Counted from the stretch's first letter, positions 36,163 through 46,699 are shown. The stretch is 64,000 nt of DNA from Pseudomonas sp. PB120 (GCF_009761815.1 NZ_RWIN01000088.1:18518-82517), one strand, 5' to 3'. The notes: generated from the letters alone by a model not told the origin. Made by a program: numbers and translations.

Positions 36163-38034
36163 TCAGTAACGCTTGATGTCGGCCTGGCTTTCCAACTGTT
36201 TGCGGTAAGCCGCAAAGTCTTGCTGGCCAATACGCGAAGCGAGGTAGCGACGGTATTGAGCCTTCTCTTCGTCAGTCGGGGCTGCCGCTTCGTTCACACT
36301 GTTGAGGCGCACGATCACCAGGCTGCCATCAGCCAGGGTCACGTTGCTGAAGGTCGGCTTGTCCTTCGCCGACGGCTTCGGCATGCGGAACAGTGCCTGC
36401 AGCACAGCTGGGTCAACGCCTTCCTGGGCGCGAGTGGCGGCCTGGGTGACTTTCCAGTTCTGACCGTCAATGGCCTTGTCCAGCGGCGTCTTGCCTTCGC
36501 GCAGGCTGGCGATCAGCTCTTCAGCCTTGGTCTTGGCGGCAGCACTGGCGTGCTCCTTGGCCAATTGCCCGCGGATGCTCGCGTTCACGCTTTCGAGCGG
36601 CAGTTGTGCAGGCTTCAGGTGTTCCTTGGCGCGCAGAACGACGACCGTTTCCGGATCCAGCTCAATGGCGGTGCTGTTGGCACCTTCATCCAGCACTTCA
36701 GGACTGAACGCGGCGGTAACCACGGCACGGTTGGCCGCAACACCTTCGCCACCTTCACGGCCGAACGGCTTGGAGGTGTGAACGGTCAGTTTCAGGTCCT
36801 GCGCCGGCTGAGCCAGGTCGGAAGACTCGAACGTGGAGTCTTCCAATTGCTTGGTCGCCTCGACGAAACGCTGCTCGACCTGCTGGGTTTTCAGCTCGCG
36901 GGTCAGCTTGTCTTTCAGACTGGCCAACGTAGGCACTTCCGGTGCTTCAACGCCCAGCAACTTGATCAGGTGGAAACCGAATTCGGTGCGTACTGGCGCC
37001 GACACCTGATCCTTGGTCAACGCGTACAGCGCTGTTTCGAACGCTGGATCGTAGACACCCGGACCTGCGTAGCCCAAGTCACCGCCGTTGTTCGCCGAAC
37101 CCGGGTCCTGGGAGAATTCCTTGGCCAAGGCCTCGAATTTCTCGCCTTTGGCCAGGCGCGCCTGAATCTCTTCGATCTTGGCCTTGGCTTGCGCCTCGGT
37201 CACCTTGCCATTCACTTCGATCAGAATGTGCGCCGCCCGACGTTGTTCGGACAGGTTCGCGATTTCTTTCTGATACGCCGCTTGCAGGTCTTCGTCCTTG
37301 ACGCTGACCTGATCAAAGAAGGAAGCCTTCTTCAACTCGAGGTAATCGATGACCACCTGATCAGGCGTCATGAATTCCTTGGCGTGTTCGTCGTAGTAGG
37401 CCTTGACCTCTTCGTCGGTCAGCTTCACAGCCGCCGGGTCAGCCTTGACGTTCAGGAAAGCGAAGTCGCGGGTCTGTTTTTCCAGACGGGCGAATGCCAG
37501 CACCTGTGCGTCAGTGACGAAACCACTGCCTGCCAAACCGGCACGGAGCTGACCGATCAGCATTTCCTGGGCCAGCATCTGGCGGAACTGCATCCGGCTG
37601 TAGCCGAGTTGACGAATAACCTGATCGAAACGCTCGGAGCTGAACTTGCCATCCACCTGGAATTCAGGCGTCTGCAGGATCACTTGGTCCAACGCCGCTT
37701 CGGAAAAAGCGAATTTCGATTTTTCTGCGCCTTGCAGCAGCAGTTTGCGATCGATCAAGCCTTTGAGGGCCGATTCGCGCAGCATTTTTTCATCGAGCAA
37801 AGAAGCGTCGAAATCCTTGCCCAGCTGTTGCATCAGCTGACGGCGTTGCATATCGACCGCTTGGCTGAGCTCGTTCTGGCTGATTTCTTCGCCATTGACC
37901 TTAGCCGCATCATTGCTGTGCGTCGTGGCCTTGAAGATGGCGTCGAAACCGGTCAAAGCCATCAGTGCAACGATGACCCCGATGATGGTCTTGGCAATCC
38001 AGCCTTGTGAATTGTCCCTGATATTCTGCAGCAT
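36163..38034 (-). CDS. ppiD: Periplasmic folding factor PpiD
   Basis: PpiD is a membrane-anchored periplasmic chaperone found near the Sec translocon. The 623-residue protein has a cytoplasmic N-terminus, one membrane segment (about 14-31), a SurA-like N-terminal domain, and one parvulin domain at about 265-360 (AAHILIEVNGKV; GGDLGYAGPG; VRTEFGFHLIKL). It ends with a C-terminal helical region. It lies downstream of hupB, in the same order as in E. coli and P. aeruginosa (lon-hupB-ppiD), with a terminator between hupB and ppiD here. Confidence 0.93.
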   Translation of the reverse strand: MLQNIRDNSQGWIAKTIIGVIVALMALTGFDAIFKATTHSNDAAKVNGEEISQNELSQAVDMQRRQLMQQLGKDFDASLLDEKMLRESALKGLIDRKLLLQGAEKSKFAFSEAALDQVILQTPEFQVDGKFSSERFDQVIRQLGYSRMQFRQMLAQEMLIGQLRAGLAGSGFVTDAQVLAFARLEKQTRDFAFLNVKADPAAVKLTDEEVKAYYDEHAKEFMTPDQVVIDYLELKKASFFDQVSVKDEDLQAAYQKEIANLSEQRRAAHILIEVNGKVTEAQAKAKIEEIQARLAKGEKFEALAKEFSQDPGSANNGGDLGYAGPGVYDPAFETALYALTKDQVSAPVRTEFGFHLIKLLGVEAPEVPTLASLKDKLTRELKTQQVEQRFVEATKQLEDSTFESSDLAQPAQDLKLTVHTSKPFGREGGEGVAANRAVVTAAFSPEVLDEGANSTAIELDPETVVVLRAKEHLKPAQLPLESVNASIRGQLAKEHASAAAKTKAEELIASLREGKTPLDKAIDGQNWKVTQAATRAQEGVDPAVLQALFRMPKPSAKDKPTFSNVTLADGSLVIVRLNSVNEAAAPTDEEKAQYRRYLASRIGQQDFAAYRKQLESQADIKRY

Positions 38035-38099
38035 GCGTCCCCCAGAAACGGTTGAACTTCAAAATTAGGCAACCGTGGAGCGTGGGTAGAATCCGGATA

Positions 38100-38130
38100 G
38101 AAGAAAGGCGCATCCGAGGATGCGCCTTCT
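38100..38130 (-). terminator. Terminator after hupB and tRNA-like gene
   Basis: The stem AAGGCGCATCC / GGATGCGCCTT has a three-base loop; on the minus strand a T-rich stretch follows. It would end a transcript that includes hupB and the tRNA-like sequence. Confidence 0.85.
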
Positions 38131-38136
38131 CGTAAC

Positions 38137-38214
38137 TGGCGGAGCGGACCGAGGGTTCGAACGTGCGATCCTCGGCGTCTCGGACCGGCGCGTTGCCGAC
38201 TGGACTACCGCTCC
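38137..38214 (-). pseudogene. Degenerate tRNA-Asp-like gene
   Basis: The 78 bases on the minus strand start GGAGCGGTAGTCCAGTCGG and end CCGCTCCGCCA. This gives a perfect 7-bp acceptor stem and an encoded CCA, and closely matches tRNA-Asp at both ends. The T loop GTTCGAAC is kept, but the T stem (GCACG with CCTCG) pairs badly, the D stem is broken, and the anticodon arm reads CCGGTCCGAGACGCCG with no clear GUC. It lies between hupB and a terminator, on the hupB strand. I call it a tRNA pseudogene or tRNA-like RNA rather than a working tRNA. Confidence 0.7.
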
Positions 38215-38267
38215 GCTGCCAGGTCAGGCATGACCCCGACCCGGATAGGCAAAAACCTGAATCGAAC

Positions 38268-38540
38268 TTAGTTGACAGCTTCTTTCAGTGCTTTACCGGC
38301 TTTGAAACCTGGTTTTTTGGCTGCTGCGATTTCCAGCGTCTTACCGGTCTGTGGGTTACGACCAATGCGAGCTGGACGATCGGTAACGGAGAAAGTACCG
38401 AAACCCACCAGAACAACAGAGTCGCCAGCCTTGAGAGCGCCAGTGACGGATTCGATTACAGCGTCCAGCGCACGGCCAGCAGCAGCTTTCGGGATATCAG
38501 CGGATGCAGCGATAGCATCAATCAGTTCCGACTTGTTCAC
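38268..38540 (-). CDS. hupB: DNA-binding protein HU, beta type
   Basis: A 90-residue HU protein that bends and compacts DNA as a dimer. Features are [11 protein letters not shown] at the start, [10 protein letters not shown], and the arm motif [10 protein letters not shown] near 60. The start is GTG at 38540 with GGGGA seven bases upstream; the longer frame before it is not coding. It lies downstream of lon, as in most gamma-proteobacteria. Confidence 0.97.
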   Translation of the reverse strand: MNKSELIDAIAASADIPKAAAGRALDAVIESVTGALKAGDSVVLVGFGTFSVTDRPARIGRNPQTGKTLEIAAAKKPGFKAGKALKEAVN

Positions 38541-38692
38541 TCTAAGTCCCCTTATATCTATTTTGAGTATGATTCTAAGTTTTTTGGTGAAAGCAAAAAC
38601 GAGTGCTGAATGGCCTACAGACACTATTGAAGAGCCGCTTTATAACAAGGGCTCTAAAAAGCTGTCAAGAAAGCCCCTCAGGCAAATGCGAA

Positions 38693-41089
38693 CTAATGCG
38701 TGCTAATTCTTTCCTTAGAGTCAGACTCGCGTTTTTCATCCTTTGCAACTATCTCAGGAGCCACATCAGGCAAGGGCTCCGGCGCGTATTGCAGCGCAAT
38801 TTGCAGGACCTCGTCAATCCATTTAACCGGTTTAATCTGCAGATCTTGCTTGATATTGTCCGGAATTTCCTTCAGATCGCGTACGTTCTCTTCAGGAATG
38901 ATCACGGTCTTGATACCGCCGCGGTGAGCAGCGAGCAGTTTTTCCTTTAGACCGCCAATCGCCAGTACCTGACCACGCAATGTGATTTCGCCCGTCATGG
39001 CGACATCCGCGCGCACCGGGATGCCGGTCAATGCCGACACCAGCGCCGTGCACATGCCTACACCGGCGCTAGGGCCGTCCTTCGGGGTCGCCCCTTCCGG
39101 CATGTGGATGTGCGTGTCGCGCTTCTCGTGGAAGTCCAGGGGAATGCCCAGGCTCTTCGCACGGCTGCGCACAACGGTCAGCGCGGCAGTGATCGACTCG
39201 ACCATCACGTCACCCAGCGAACCGGTCTTGATCAGTTGCCCTTTACCCGGAACGACAGCGGCCTCGATGGTCAGCAATTCGCCGCCCACCTGAGTCCACG
39301 CCAGGCCAGTTACCTGACCGATCTGATCCTGCGATTCAGCCAGGCCGTAGCGGAATTTCCGCACGCCCAGGAAGTGCTCCAGCATGTCGGCCGTGACCTT
39401 CACCGCGAAGCGTTTTTCCAGTGCATGCTCTTTGACGGCCTTGCGGCAAACCTTGGCAATCTGGCGCTCAAGCCCACGCACACCGGCTTCGCGGGTGTAG
39501 TAGCGGATGATGTCGCGGATGGCGTCGGCGTCGAATTCCAGCTCGCCTTTCTTCAGACCATTCGCCGTAATCTGCTTCGGCGAAAGGTATTTGACGGCGA
39601 TGTTGATCTTCTCGTCTTCGGTGTAGCCCGGCAGACGAATCACTTCCATCCGGTCCAGCAGCGCCGGCGGAATGTTCATGGAGTTCGAGGTGCACAGGAA
39701 CATCACATCGGACAGGTCGTAGTCGACTTCCAGATAGTGATCGTTGAAGTTGTGGTTCTGCTCGGGGTCGAGCACTTCCAGCAACGCCGACGCCGGATCG
39801 CCACGCATGTCGCTGCCCATTTTGTCGATTTCATCGAGCAGGAACAGCGGGTTGCGCACGCCCACTTTTGTCATCTTTTGAATCAATCTTCCTGGCATCG
39901 AACCGATATAAGTCCGGCGATGACCACGAATCTCCGCTTCATCACGTACGCCACCGAGGGCCATGCGCACGAATTTGCGGTTGGTAGCGTGAGCAATCGA
40001 CTCCGCCAGGGAGGTTTTACCCACGCCCGGAGGACCGACCAGGCACAACACCGGACCACGAATCTTCTTCACGCGCTTTTGCACGGCGAGGTATTCGAGG
40101 ATCCGCTCTTTGACTTCTTCCAGACCATAGTGGTCGGCGTCGAGAATGTCTTCGGCACGGGCCAGGTCCAGGCGCACTTTGCTCTGAGCCTTCCACGGCA
40201 CCTGAACCAGCCAGTCGATGTACGAACGCACCACGGTGGCTTCCGCGGACATTGGCGACATTTGCTTGAGCTTGTTCAGTTCGCCTTGGGCTTTTGCCAG
40301 GGCGTCTTTCGGCAGACCGGCGGCATCGATGCGCTTTTTCAGCTCTTCGATTTCGTTGTGGCCTTCGTCGCTGTCACCGAGCTCTTTCTGAATGGCCTTC
40401 ATCTGCTCATTCAGGTAGTACTCGCGCTGACTGCGCTCCATTTGTTTTTTGACGCGACCGCGAATGCGTTTTTCGACTTGCAGCAGATCGATCTCGGCAT
40501 CCAGCAACGCCAGGACGTGCTCGACCCGGGCCGACAAATCGATGATTTCGAGGATTTCCTGCTTCTGCTCAATCTTCAGGGCCATGTGCGCGGCCATGGT
40601 GTCGACCAGGCGACCTGGCTCGTCGATGCTGTTGAGCGACGACAGGACTTCAGCCGGGACTTTCTTGCCCAGCTGCACATATTGTTCGAACTGAGCCAGC
40701 AGGCTGCGAACAAACACTTCCGACTCACGTTCAGGCGCGTCGACTTCGTCAATCAACGAGACTTCGGCACGGCAGTGGCCGTCCACTTCGCTGAAGCGCT
40801 CCACGGCGCCCCGCTGCTCACCTTCGACCAAAACCTTGACCGTGCCATCCGGCAGCTTGAGCAGTTGCAGGACAGTAGCAATGGTACCTACGCGATAGAG
40901 TGCATCTTCACCGGGATCGTCGTCAGCAGGGTTTCTCTGAGCCAGCAGAAGGATCTGCTTGTCGCCCGTCATCGCGGCCTCGAGGGCTTCGATGGACTTC
41001 TCGCGCCCCACGAACAGCGGGATAACCATGTGCGGATAAACCACAACATCACGCAATGGCAGGAGAGGCAATTCGATGGTTGTCTTCAT
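38693..41089 (-). CDS. lon: ATP-dependent protease Lon
   Basis: A 798-residue cytoplasmic AAA+ protease that degrades damaged and regulatory proteins. The N-terminal substrate domain ([22 protein letters not shown]) is followed by Walker [10 protein letters not shown] near 355, Walker [11 protein letters not shown], and the protease domain with the catalytic Ser in [11 protein letters not shown] and Lys in [13 protein letters not shown]. The C-terminus is rich in Lys, Glu and Ser. The gene lies between clpX and hupB. Confidence 0.98.
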   Translation of the reverse strand: MKTTIELPLLPLRDVVVYPHMVIPLFVGREKSIEALEAAMTGDKQILLLAQRNPADDDPGEDALYRVGTIATVLQLLKLPDGTVKVLVEGEQRGAVERFSEVDGHCRAEVSLIDEVDAPERESEVFVRSLLAQFEQYVQLGKKVPAEVLSSLNSIDEPGRLVDTMAAHMALKIEQKQEILEIIDLSARVEHVLALLDAEIDLLQVEKRIRGRVKKQMERSQREYYLNEQMKAIQKELGDSDEGHNEIEELKKRIDAAGLPKDALAKAQGELNKLKQMSPMSAEATVVRSYIDWLVQVPWKAQSKVRLDLARAEDILDADHYGLEEVKERILEYLAVQKRVKKIRGPVLCLVGPPGVGKTSLAESIAHATNRKFVRMALGGVRDEAEIRGHRRTYIGSMPGRLIQKMTKVGVRNPLFLLDEIDKMGSDMRGDPASALLEVLDPEQNHNFNDHYLEVDYDLSDVMFLCTSNSMNIPPALLDRMEVIRLPGYTEDEKINIAVKYLSPKQITANGLKKGELEFDADAIRDIIRYYTREAGVRGLERQIAKVCRKAVKEHALEKRFAVKVTADMLEHFLGVRKFRYGLAESQDQIGQVTGLAWTQVGGELLTIEAAVVPGKGQLIKTGSLGDVMVESITAALTVVRSRAKSLGIPLDFHEKRDTHIHMPEGATPKDGPSAGVGMCTALVSALTGIPVRADVAMTGEITLRGQVLAIGGLKEKLLAAHRGGIKTVIIPEENVRDLKEIPDNIKQDLQIKPVKWIDEVLQIALQYAPEPLPDVAPEIVAKDEKRESDSKERISTH

Positions 41090-41203
41090 GATTTCGCCTC
41101 TACGGCGGCCATAAGGCCGTAAACAGATGGAAGTAAGCTTGAAACCAAGATGGGGGCTGCTTTCAAAAAAAACAAGCGCAAAGAGGGCGTTAAAAACGCT
41201 TTA

Positions 41204-41234
41204 AAAGAAAAGGGGCCCGAAGGCCCCTTCTTTA
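41204..41234 (-). terminator. Terminator after clpX
   Basis: On the minus strand GAAGGGGCC, a TTCG loop and GGCCCCTTTTC form a stable stem followed by T's, 18 bases past the clpX stop. Confidence 0.88.
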
Positions 41235-41251
41235 TTCCAGCAGCGTGACGC

Positions 41252-42535
41252 TTAAGCGTCTGGCGCGGCCTTGGCAGCCGGCTCACTGTTTTCGTAGATA
41301 TACAGTGGCTTGGACTTGCCTTCTATAACGCTTTCATCGATCACTACTTTACTCACCTCGGACTGCGAGGGGATTTCATACATAGTGTCGAGCAATACAC
41401 CTTCGAGAATCGAACGCAGACCACGAGCACCGGTTTTACGTTCCAGGGCACGCTTGGCGACCGATTTCAGCGCATCAGCCCGGAACTCCAAGTCAACGCC
41501 TTCCATCTCGAACAGCTTGGCATACTGTTTGGTCAGAGCATTTTTCGGCTCGGTGAGAATCTGCATCAGAGCAGCCTCGTCGAGCTCGTCCAGCGTAGCC
41601 AGGACCGGCAGACGACCGACGAATTCCGGGATCAGACCGAACTTGACCAGATCGTCAGGCTCGACTTCACGCAGGGACTCACCGACTTTCTTGCCTTCTT
41701 CCTTGCTGCGCACTTCCGCGTTGAAACCGATGCCGCCCTTGGTGGAACGGTTTTGAATAACCTTTTCCAGACCGGAGAACGCACCACCGCAGATGAACAG
41801 GATGTTACGGGTGTCGACCTGAAGGAATTCCTGCTGCGGATGCTTGCGACCACCTTGAGGCGGAACGGAAGCGACCGTGCCTTCGATCAACTTGAGCAGG
41901 GCCTGCTGCACGCCTTCACCGGAAACGTCCCGGGTGATCGACGGGTTGTCAGACTTGCGCGAGATCTTGTCGATCTCATCGATGTAGACAATGCCCATCT
42001 GGGCTTTTTCCACGTCGTAATCGCACTTCTGCAGCAGCTTCTGAATGATGTTCTCGACATCTTCACCTACGTAACCCGCCTCGGTGAGGGTGGTTGCGTC
42101 GGCGATGGTGAACGGAACGTTCAGCAAACGGGCCAGTGTTTCGGCAAGCAGGGTTTTACCCGAGCCTGTCGGGCCGATCAGCAAGATGTTGCTCTTGCCG
42201 AGTTCGACGTCGTCATTCTTTTTGTCACGCTGGTTCAGGCGCTTGTAGTGGTTGTACACCGCTACGGCCAGAACCTTTTTGGCACGTTCCTGACCAATGA
42301 CGTATTGATCAAGGATGCCGCTGATTTCTTTAGGCGAAGGCAATTTATGCGCGCTGCTTTCGGCCTGGGCTTCCTGCACCTCCTCACGGATGATGTCATT
42401 GCACAGGTCGACGCACTCGTCGCAGATAAAGACCGAGGGGCCGGCAATCAATTTGCGCACTTCATGCTGGCTTTTGCCACAGAAGGAGCAATAGAGCAGC
42501 TTGCCGTTGTCCTCGCCGTTGCGGGTGTCAGTCAT
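41252..42535 (-). CDS. clpX: ATP-dependent unfoldase ClpX
   Basis: A 427-residue AAA+ unfoldase that feeds proteins to ClpP. It has an N-terminal zinc-binding domain with CSFCGK and CDECVDLC, Walker A GPTGSGKT near 119, Walker [10 protein letters not shown], and the pore/sensor region [14 protein letters not shown]. The LGF-type loop appears as [13 protein letters not shown]; the usual IGF loop for ClpP docking is present as GIGFNAEV. The start ATG is at 42535; the frame upstream of it is not conserved. clpP precedes it by 112 bases. Confidence 0.98.
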   Translation of the reverse strand: MTDTRNGEDNGKLLYCSFCGKSQHEVRKLIAGPSVFICDECVDLCNDIIREEVQEAQAESSAHKLPSPKEISGILDQYVIGQERAKKVLAVAVYNHYKRLNQRDKKNDDVELGKSNILLIGPTGSGKTLLAETLARLLNVPFTIADATTLTEAGYVGEDVENIIQKLLQKCDYDVEKAQMGIVYIDEIDKISRKSDNPSITRDVSGEGVQQALLKLIEGTVASVPPQGGRKHPQQEFLQVDTRNILFICGGAFSGLEKVIQNRSTKGGIGFNAEVRSKEEGKKVGESLREVEPDDLVKFGLIPEFVGRLPVLATLDELDEAALMQILTEPKNALTKQYAKLFEMEGVDLEFRADALKSVAKRALERKTGARGLRSILEGVLLDTMYEIPSQSEVSKVVIDESVIEGKSKPLYIYENSEPAAKAAPDA

Positions 42536-42647
42536 TCGTTCGATCCAAATCCGATAGGCTTGCAACACAAGATGAAGGCTATTGCGGGCTTTTTCAAGCC
42601 CGCTGGTGATCAGACCCGCTGACCCACCTTATTTTGAGCTGCTTATT

Positions 42648-43283
42648 TTAAGCGGGGCGCTGGGTGATCACTTCGTCGATCAACCCATATTCACGAGCAG
42701 CTTCTGCGCTCATGAAATTGTCGCGGTTGGTGTCACGCTCGATTTCTTCGAGTGTACGCCCGCTATGCTTGGCCATCAGCGTGTTGAGACGCTCACGGAT
42801 GAACAGGATTTCCTTGGCATGGATTTCGATATCCGACGCCTGCCCCTGGAAACCGCCCAGTGGCTGGTGAATCATCACACGCGAGTTCGGCAGGCAGAAA
42901 CGCTTGCCAGGGGCGCCAGCCGTCAGCAAAAACGCGCCCATGCTGCAAGCCTGACCGATGCAGGTGGTCGAGACGTTTGGCTTGATGAACTGCATGGTGT
43001 CGTAGATCGACATGCCCGCTGTCACCGAACCGCCCGGGGAGTTGATATAGAGATGGATGTCCTTGTCCGGGTTTTCCGCTTCAAGGAACAGCAGCTGCGC
43101 ACAGATCAGGTTGGCCATGTAGTCTTCTACAGGACCCACCAGAAAGATCACTCGCTCTTTCAGAAGACGCGAGTAAATGTCGTAGGCGCGCTCGCCACGA
43201 GCGGACTGCTCGACAACCATCGGGACCAGGCCGCCTGCGGCCTGGATATCAGAGTTCTGCTGAATATACGAATTACGGAACAT
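42648..43283 (-). CDS. clpP: ATP-dependent Clp protease proteolytic subunit
   Basis: A 211-residue serine protease that forms the 14-mer chamber of ClpXP. The catalytic Ser is S114 in [11 protein letters not shown] and His is H139 in [11 protein letters not shown] short propeptide precedes the mature start. The gene lies between tig and clpX, in the canonical order. Confidence 0.98.
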   Translation of the reverse strand: MFRNSYIQQNSDIQAAGGLVPMVVEQSARGERAYDIYSRLLKERVIFLVGPVEDYMANLICAQLLFLEAENPDKDIHLYINSPGGSVTAGMSIYDTMQFIKPNVSTTCIGQACSMGAFLLTAGAPGKRFCLPNSRVMIHQPLGGFQGQASDIEIHAKEILFIRERLNTLMAKHSGRTLEEIERDTNRDNFMSAEAAREYGLIDEVITQRPA

Positions 43284-43322
43284 GCTCTGCAGTCACTCCC
43301 AAATAGTTATGTCTTGAATACG

Positions 43323-43350
43323 CATAAGCCAGCACGAAGGCTGGCTTATG
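43323..43350 (-). terminator. Hairpin between tig and clpP
   Basis: CATAAGCCAGC and GCTGGCTTATG form a perfect 11-bp stem with a 6-base loop. No long T-run follows on the minus strand, so it may be a weak terminator or attenuator that lets some tig transcripts continue into clpP. Confidence 0.6.
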
Positions 43351-43376
43351 GTGTGTTCTTCTTACCGCAAAAACGA

Positions 43377-44687
43377 TCAGTCGGCTTGTGGAGCTTCTAC
43401 CGGCTTGACTGCTTCTTCGTAAGAGACCGATTTGTCGGTCACGTTAGCCTTCTGCAGAACAGTATCCACAACTTGTTCTTCCAGCACAACCGAACGGACT
43501 TCGTTCAGTTGCTGGTCGTTCTTGTAGTACCAGGACACAACCTGCTCAGGCTCTTGGTAGGCCGAAGCCATTTCCTGAATCATTTCACGAACGCGGGATT
43601 CGTCAGGCTTGAGGTCGAATTGCTTGACCACTTCAGCCACGATCAGACCCAGCACAACGCGACGCTTGGCTTGTTCTTCGAACAGCTCGGCCGGCAGTTG
43701 GTCAGGCTTGATGTTGCCACCGAACTGCTGAACAGCCTGCACGCGCAGACGGTCAACTTCGTTGGACAGCAGAGCCTTTGGCACTTCGATCGGGTTGGTG
43801 GCCAGCAGACCGTCCATTACCTGATTCTTGACCTTGGATTTGATTGCCTGACGCAGCTCGCGCTCCATGTTCTTGCGAACTTCGGTGCGGAAGCCTTCCA
43901 GACCGGTTTCCTTGATGCCGAATTGAGCGAAGAACTCTTCGTTCAGTTCTGGCAGTTTTGGCTCGGAAACAGTGTTCACGGTGACGGTGAACTCAGCAGT
44001 CTTGCCGGCCAGGTCGAGGTTCTGATAGTCCTCTGGGAAGGTCAGGTTCAGAACGCGCTCTTCGCCGGCTTTAGCGCCAACCAGACCGTCTTCGAAGCCA
44101 GGGATCATGCGGCCGGAACCCAGAACCAGCTGAGTACCTTTGGCGGAACCGCCAGCGAACACTTCACCGTCGACCTTGCCGACGAAATCGATGTTCAGCT
44201 GGTCTTCGTTCTGAGCGGCGCGATCGGTCACTTCGAAACGGGTGTTCTGCTTGCGCAGCACGTCCAGCATCTTGTCCAGATCGGCGTCAGCCACGTCGGC
44301 GCTCAGGCGCTCGACAGCGATGCCTTCGAAACCGGCAACGGTGAACTCAGGGAACACTTCGAAAATCGCGACGTATTCCAGGTCTTTGCCAGCTTCCAGG
44401 GATTTTGGCTCGATCGAAGGAGCGCCAGCCGGGTTCAGCTTCTGCTCAACCACAGCTTCGTAGAAAGAGGACTGGATCACGTCGCCTACAGCTTCCTGAC
44501 GCGCATCAGCACCAAAGCGGCGCTTGATTTCGCTCATCGGCACTTTGCCTGGACGGAAGCCAGCAATCTTGGCCTTTTGGGCAGTCTGCTGCAGACGCTT
44601 GTTGACCTGAGTCTCGATGCGCTCAGCCGGCACGGTGATGCTCATGCGGCGCTCAAGAGCAGAAGTATTTTCAACAGAAACTTGCAT
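43377..44687 (-). CDS. tig: Trigger factor
   Basis: A 436-residue ribosome-associated chaperone with peptidyl-prolyl isomerase activity. The N-terminal ribosome-binding signature is GFRPGKVP near 44-51; the FKBP-like domain (about 160-240) contains [16 protein letters not shown] and [16 protein letters not shown]; the rest is the helical C-terminal cradle. The ATG at 44687 has AGGA upstream (CGAGGAATATCC). It is the first gene of the tig-clpP-clpX-lon block. Confidence 0.98.
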   Translation of the reverse strand: MQVSVENTSALERRMSITVPAERIETQVNKRLQQTAQKAKIAGFRPGKVPMSEIKRRFGADARQEAVGDVIQSSFYEAVVEQKLNPAGAPSIEPKSLEAGKDLEYVAIFEVFPEFTVAGFEGIAVERLSADVADADLDKMLDVLRKQNTRFEVTDRAAQNEDQLNIDFVGKVDGEVFAGGSAKGTQLVLGSGRMIPGFEDGLVGAKAGEERVLNLTFPEDYQNLDLAGKTAEFTVTVNTVSEPKLPELNEEFFAQFGIKETGLEGFRTEVRKNMERELRQAIKSKVKNQVMDGLLATNPIEVPKALLSNEVDRLRVQAVQQFGGNIKPDQLPAELFEEQAKRRVVLGLIVAEVVKQFDLKPDESRVREMIQEMASAYQEPEQVVSWYYKNDQQLNEVRSVVLEEQVVDTVLQKANVTDKSVSYEEAVKPVEAPQAD

Positions 44688-45048
44688 GGATATTCCTCGT
44701 TGCACAGACGTTAGCCGGCCGTTTCCGACCCCAGAATCAAGGGCATGCATTCTAGTGGGTCAAACTCAAGAAGTCACCCTACTGAAAACGGGTAAAAACG
44801 CAGCAGGCAATTTATAGGTGCGAATGCATGAAAGCATCTCGCTCCGGTGGCAAATACAGCCAATCACGCCAGGGCTCTGCGCCAACCCTTCTATATATAG
44901 AAGCGGTTGTCATTCATCTCCCTGACAGCCGATCTCGCGAGCAAGGCCGGCGGGCAGTGCAGCATCATCGAGAAACATAAATACGACGAAACGCCCTGCT
45001 CCTGCGACCCAGAACCTGCAGCCGCTAAACGCTAACCACTAAAACAAA
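44688..45048. other. Gap upstream of tig, no gene seen
   Basis: No coding frame or RNA gene is recognised in these 361 bases. They separate the tRNA operon terminator from tig and must hold the tig promoter; the AT-rich stretch TTCTATATATAGAAG at about 44899-44913 is a 15-base inverted repeat. Confidence 0.4.
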
Positions 45049-45080
45049 AAAGGCGCCAGACTGTTAAATCTGGCGCCTTT
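45049..45080 (-). terminator. Terminator of tRNA operon
   Basis: AAAGGCGCCAGA and TCTGGCGCCTTT form a perfect 12-bp stem with an 8-base loop; on the minus strand it is followed by six T's. A copy with the same stem lies at 45346-45376. Confidence 0.9.
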
Positions 45081-45087
45081 CGGAATA

Positions 45088-45164
45088 TGGGGTGGACGAA
45101 GGGGATCGAACCCTCGACAACGGGAGTCACAATCCCGTGCTCTACCAACTGAGCTACGCCCACC
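45088..45164 (-). tRNA. tRNA-His (GTG), copy 2
   Basis: The 77-base gene includes the extra G at position -1 opposite a C, diagnostic of tRNA-His. The anticodon loop TTGTGAC gives GTG, and CCA is encoded. It is identical to the copy at 45384-45460. It is the last tRNA of the operon. Confidence 0.97.
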
Positions 45165-45241
45165 ATATTGCGCAACAAGGAAGCCAAACAGCTTCTTTGT
45201 AGAGCCCCACTCATGCCAGACGGCATGGGCGAAGCATTATT

Positions 45242-45326
45242 TGGTGCGGATGAAGAGACTCGAACTCTTACGCCTCGCGGCGCTGGAACCTAAATCCAGT
45301 GTGTCTACCAATTCCACCACATCCGC
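45242..45326 (-). tRNA. tRNA-Leu (TAG)
   Basis: The 85-base gene has a long variable arm and the anticodon loop TTTAGGT, giving TAG, which reads CUN codons, mainly CUA. The acceptor stem GCGGATG pairs with CATCCGC, and ACCA is encoded. Confidence 0.96.
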
Positions 45327-45345
45327 GATTCGAAGCTGTTAAAGC

Positions 45346-45376
45346 AAAGGCGCCAGACTGTTAATCTGGCGCCTTT
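45346..45376 (-). terminator. Internal hairpin in tRNA operon
   Basis: The same 12-bp stem as the final terminator (AAAGGCGCCAGA / TCTGGCGCCTTT) with a 7-base loop follows the first tRNA-His. It lacks the T-run of the final copy, so read-through to tRNA-Leu is expected. Confidence 0.75.
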
Positions 45377-45383
45377 TGAAATA

Positions 45384-45460
45384 TGGGGTGGACGAAGGGG
45401 ATCGAACCCTCGACAACGGGAGTCACAATCCCGTGCTCTACCAACTGAGCTACGCCCACC
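45384..45460 (-). tRNA. tRNA-His (GTG), copy 1
   Basis: A 77-base gene with the extra G(-1), anticodon GTG and encoded CCA. It is identical to the copy at 45088-45164, and a hairpin follows both. The tRNA plus hairpin unit has been duplicated around tRNA-Leu. Confidence 0.97.
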
Positions 45461-45492
45461 ATATCGCGCTACTTGTGCCAAAGCTGCCTAAA

Positions 45493-45569
45493 TGGCGCAC
45501 CCGGCAGGACTCGAACCTGCGACCATCCGCTTAGAAGGCGGATGCTCTATCCAGCTGAGCTACGGGCGC
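45493..45569 (-). tRNA. tRNA-Arg (TCT)
   Basis: A 77-base gene: acceptor GCGCCCG pairs with CGGGTGC, anticodon loop CTTCTAA gives TCT for AGA/AGG codons, and CCA is encoded. It is the first gene of the Arg-His-Leu-His operon. Confidence 0.97.
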
Positions 45570-45844
45570 CTTGTTAATCTGTACTCTTGGACGACTACAA
45601 ACTAAGTGCTTTCCAGCCTTGCAGAACCGTAACTCTGCTCGACCTTCTTAACCAGTGCTAGGCTGTGCCCGACAAGTGCGACGAATAGTATAGACCGCCC
45701 CAAAGGGCGTCAAATCCTTTTTAAAAAAAATTCATTTAATTAAAGGGGTTAGAGGAATTTGCAGACCAAGCGCCTTTGCCCTCACCGCATGACATGCGAG
45801 AATGCGTTCTCTTTTTTTCCCCTCTCGATGGTTAATCACGCGCA

Positions 45845-46699
45845 ATGACTGCACAACTAATCGACGGCAAATCGATCGCCGCCAGCCTGCGCCAGCAGAT
45901 CGCCAAACGCGTCACCGAGCGTCGCCAGCAAGGCCTGCGCACGCCCGGTCTCGCGGTGATCCTGGTCGGCAGCGATCCTGCCTCTCAGGTTTATGTCTCG
46001 CACAAGCGTAAAGACTGTGAAGAGGTCGGCTTCCTTTCCCAAGCCTATGACCTGCCTTCCGAAACCACTCAAGAAGCGCTGGCCGATCTGATCGATCGCC
46101 TGAACGACGACCCGGCAATCGACGGCGTTCTGCTTCAGCTGCCGCTGCCTGAACACCTGGACGCCTCCAAACTACTGGAGCGCATTCGTCCGGACAAAGA
46201 CGTTGACGGCTTCCACCCTTATAACGTCGGTCGCCTGGCCCAGCGTATTCCGCTGCTGCGCCCATGCACACCCAAAGGGATCATGGCGCTGCTGGAAAGC
46301 ACCGGTGCCGATCTTTACGGGATGGACGCCGTGATCGTTGGCGCGTCCAACATCGTCGGCCGCCCGATGGCGATGGAATTGCTGCTGGCCGGTTGCACCG
46401 TGACCGTCACCCACCGTTTCACCAAGGATCTGGCCGGCCACGTCGGCCGTGCCGACCTGGTGGTCGTAGCCGCCGGCAAGCCGGGGCTGGTCAAGGGTGA
46501 GTGGATCAAGGAAGGCGCGATCGTGATCGACGTCGGCATCAACCGCCAGGAAGACGGCAAGCTGGTCGGTGACGTGATCTACGAAACCGCCCTGCCCCGC
46601 GCCAGCTGGATCACCCCCGTACCGGGTGGCGTTGGTCCGATGACCCGCGCCTGCCTTTTGGAAAACACGCTGTACGCAGCGGAAACACTGCACAGCTGA
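45845..46699 (+). CDS. folD: Methylenetetrahydrofolate dehydrogenase / cyclohydrolase
   Basis: A 284-residue bifunctional enzyme that converts 5,10-methylene-THF to 10-formyl-THF with NADP. Signatures are the [14 protein letters not shown] region with the catalytic Lys, [22 protein letters not shown] and [18 protein letters not shown] near the C-terminus; the NADP-binding segment is [18 protein letters not shown]. It diverges from the tRNA operon, and a terminator follows. Confidence 0.97.
   Translation: MTAQLIDGKSIAASLRQQIAKRVTERRQQGLRTPGLAVILVGSDPASQVYVSHKRKDCEEVGFLSQAYDLPSETTQEALADLIDRLNDDPAIDGVLLQLPLPEHLDASKLLERIRPDKDVDGFHPYNVGRLAQRIPLLRPCTPKGIMALLESTGADLYGMDAVIVGASNIVGRPMAMELLLAGCTVTVTHRFTKDLAGHVGRADLVVVAAGKPGLVKGEWIKEGAIVIDVGINRQEDGKLVGDVIYETALPRASWITPVPGGVGPMTRACLLENTLYAAETLHS

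Noticed and set aside
36220..38010. Plus-strand frame opposite ppiD
   Set aside because: Antisense shadow with leucine/phenylalanine-rich random composition.
39104..41122. Long plus-strand open frame opposite lon
   Set aside because: It mirrors the lon reading frame and has no recognisable domain or start signal.
41090..41165. Heat-shock (sigma-32) promoter before lon
   Set aside because: TTGAAA and CCCCCAT occur upstream of lon but only four bases apart, which does not fit the required spacing.
42585..42605. Terminator between clpP and clpX
   Set aside because: GCGGGCTT and AAGCCCGC form a small hairpin at the clpX leader, but no T-run follows on the minus strand.
42582..44714. 710-codon plus-strand frame opposite clpP and tig
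   Set aside because: It crosses two conserved minus-strand genes and the gap between them, with no protein family likeness.
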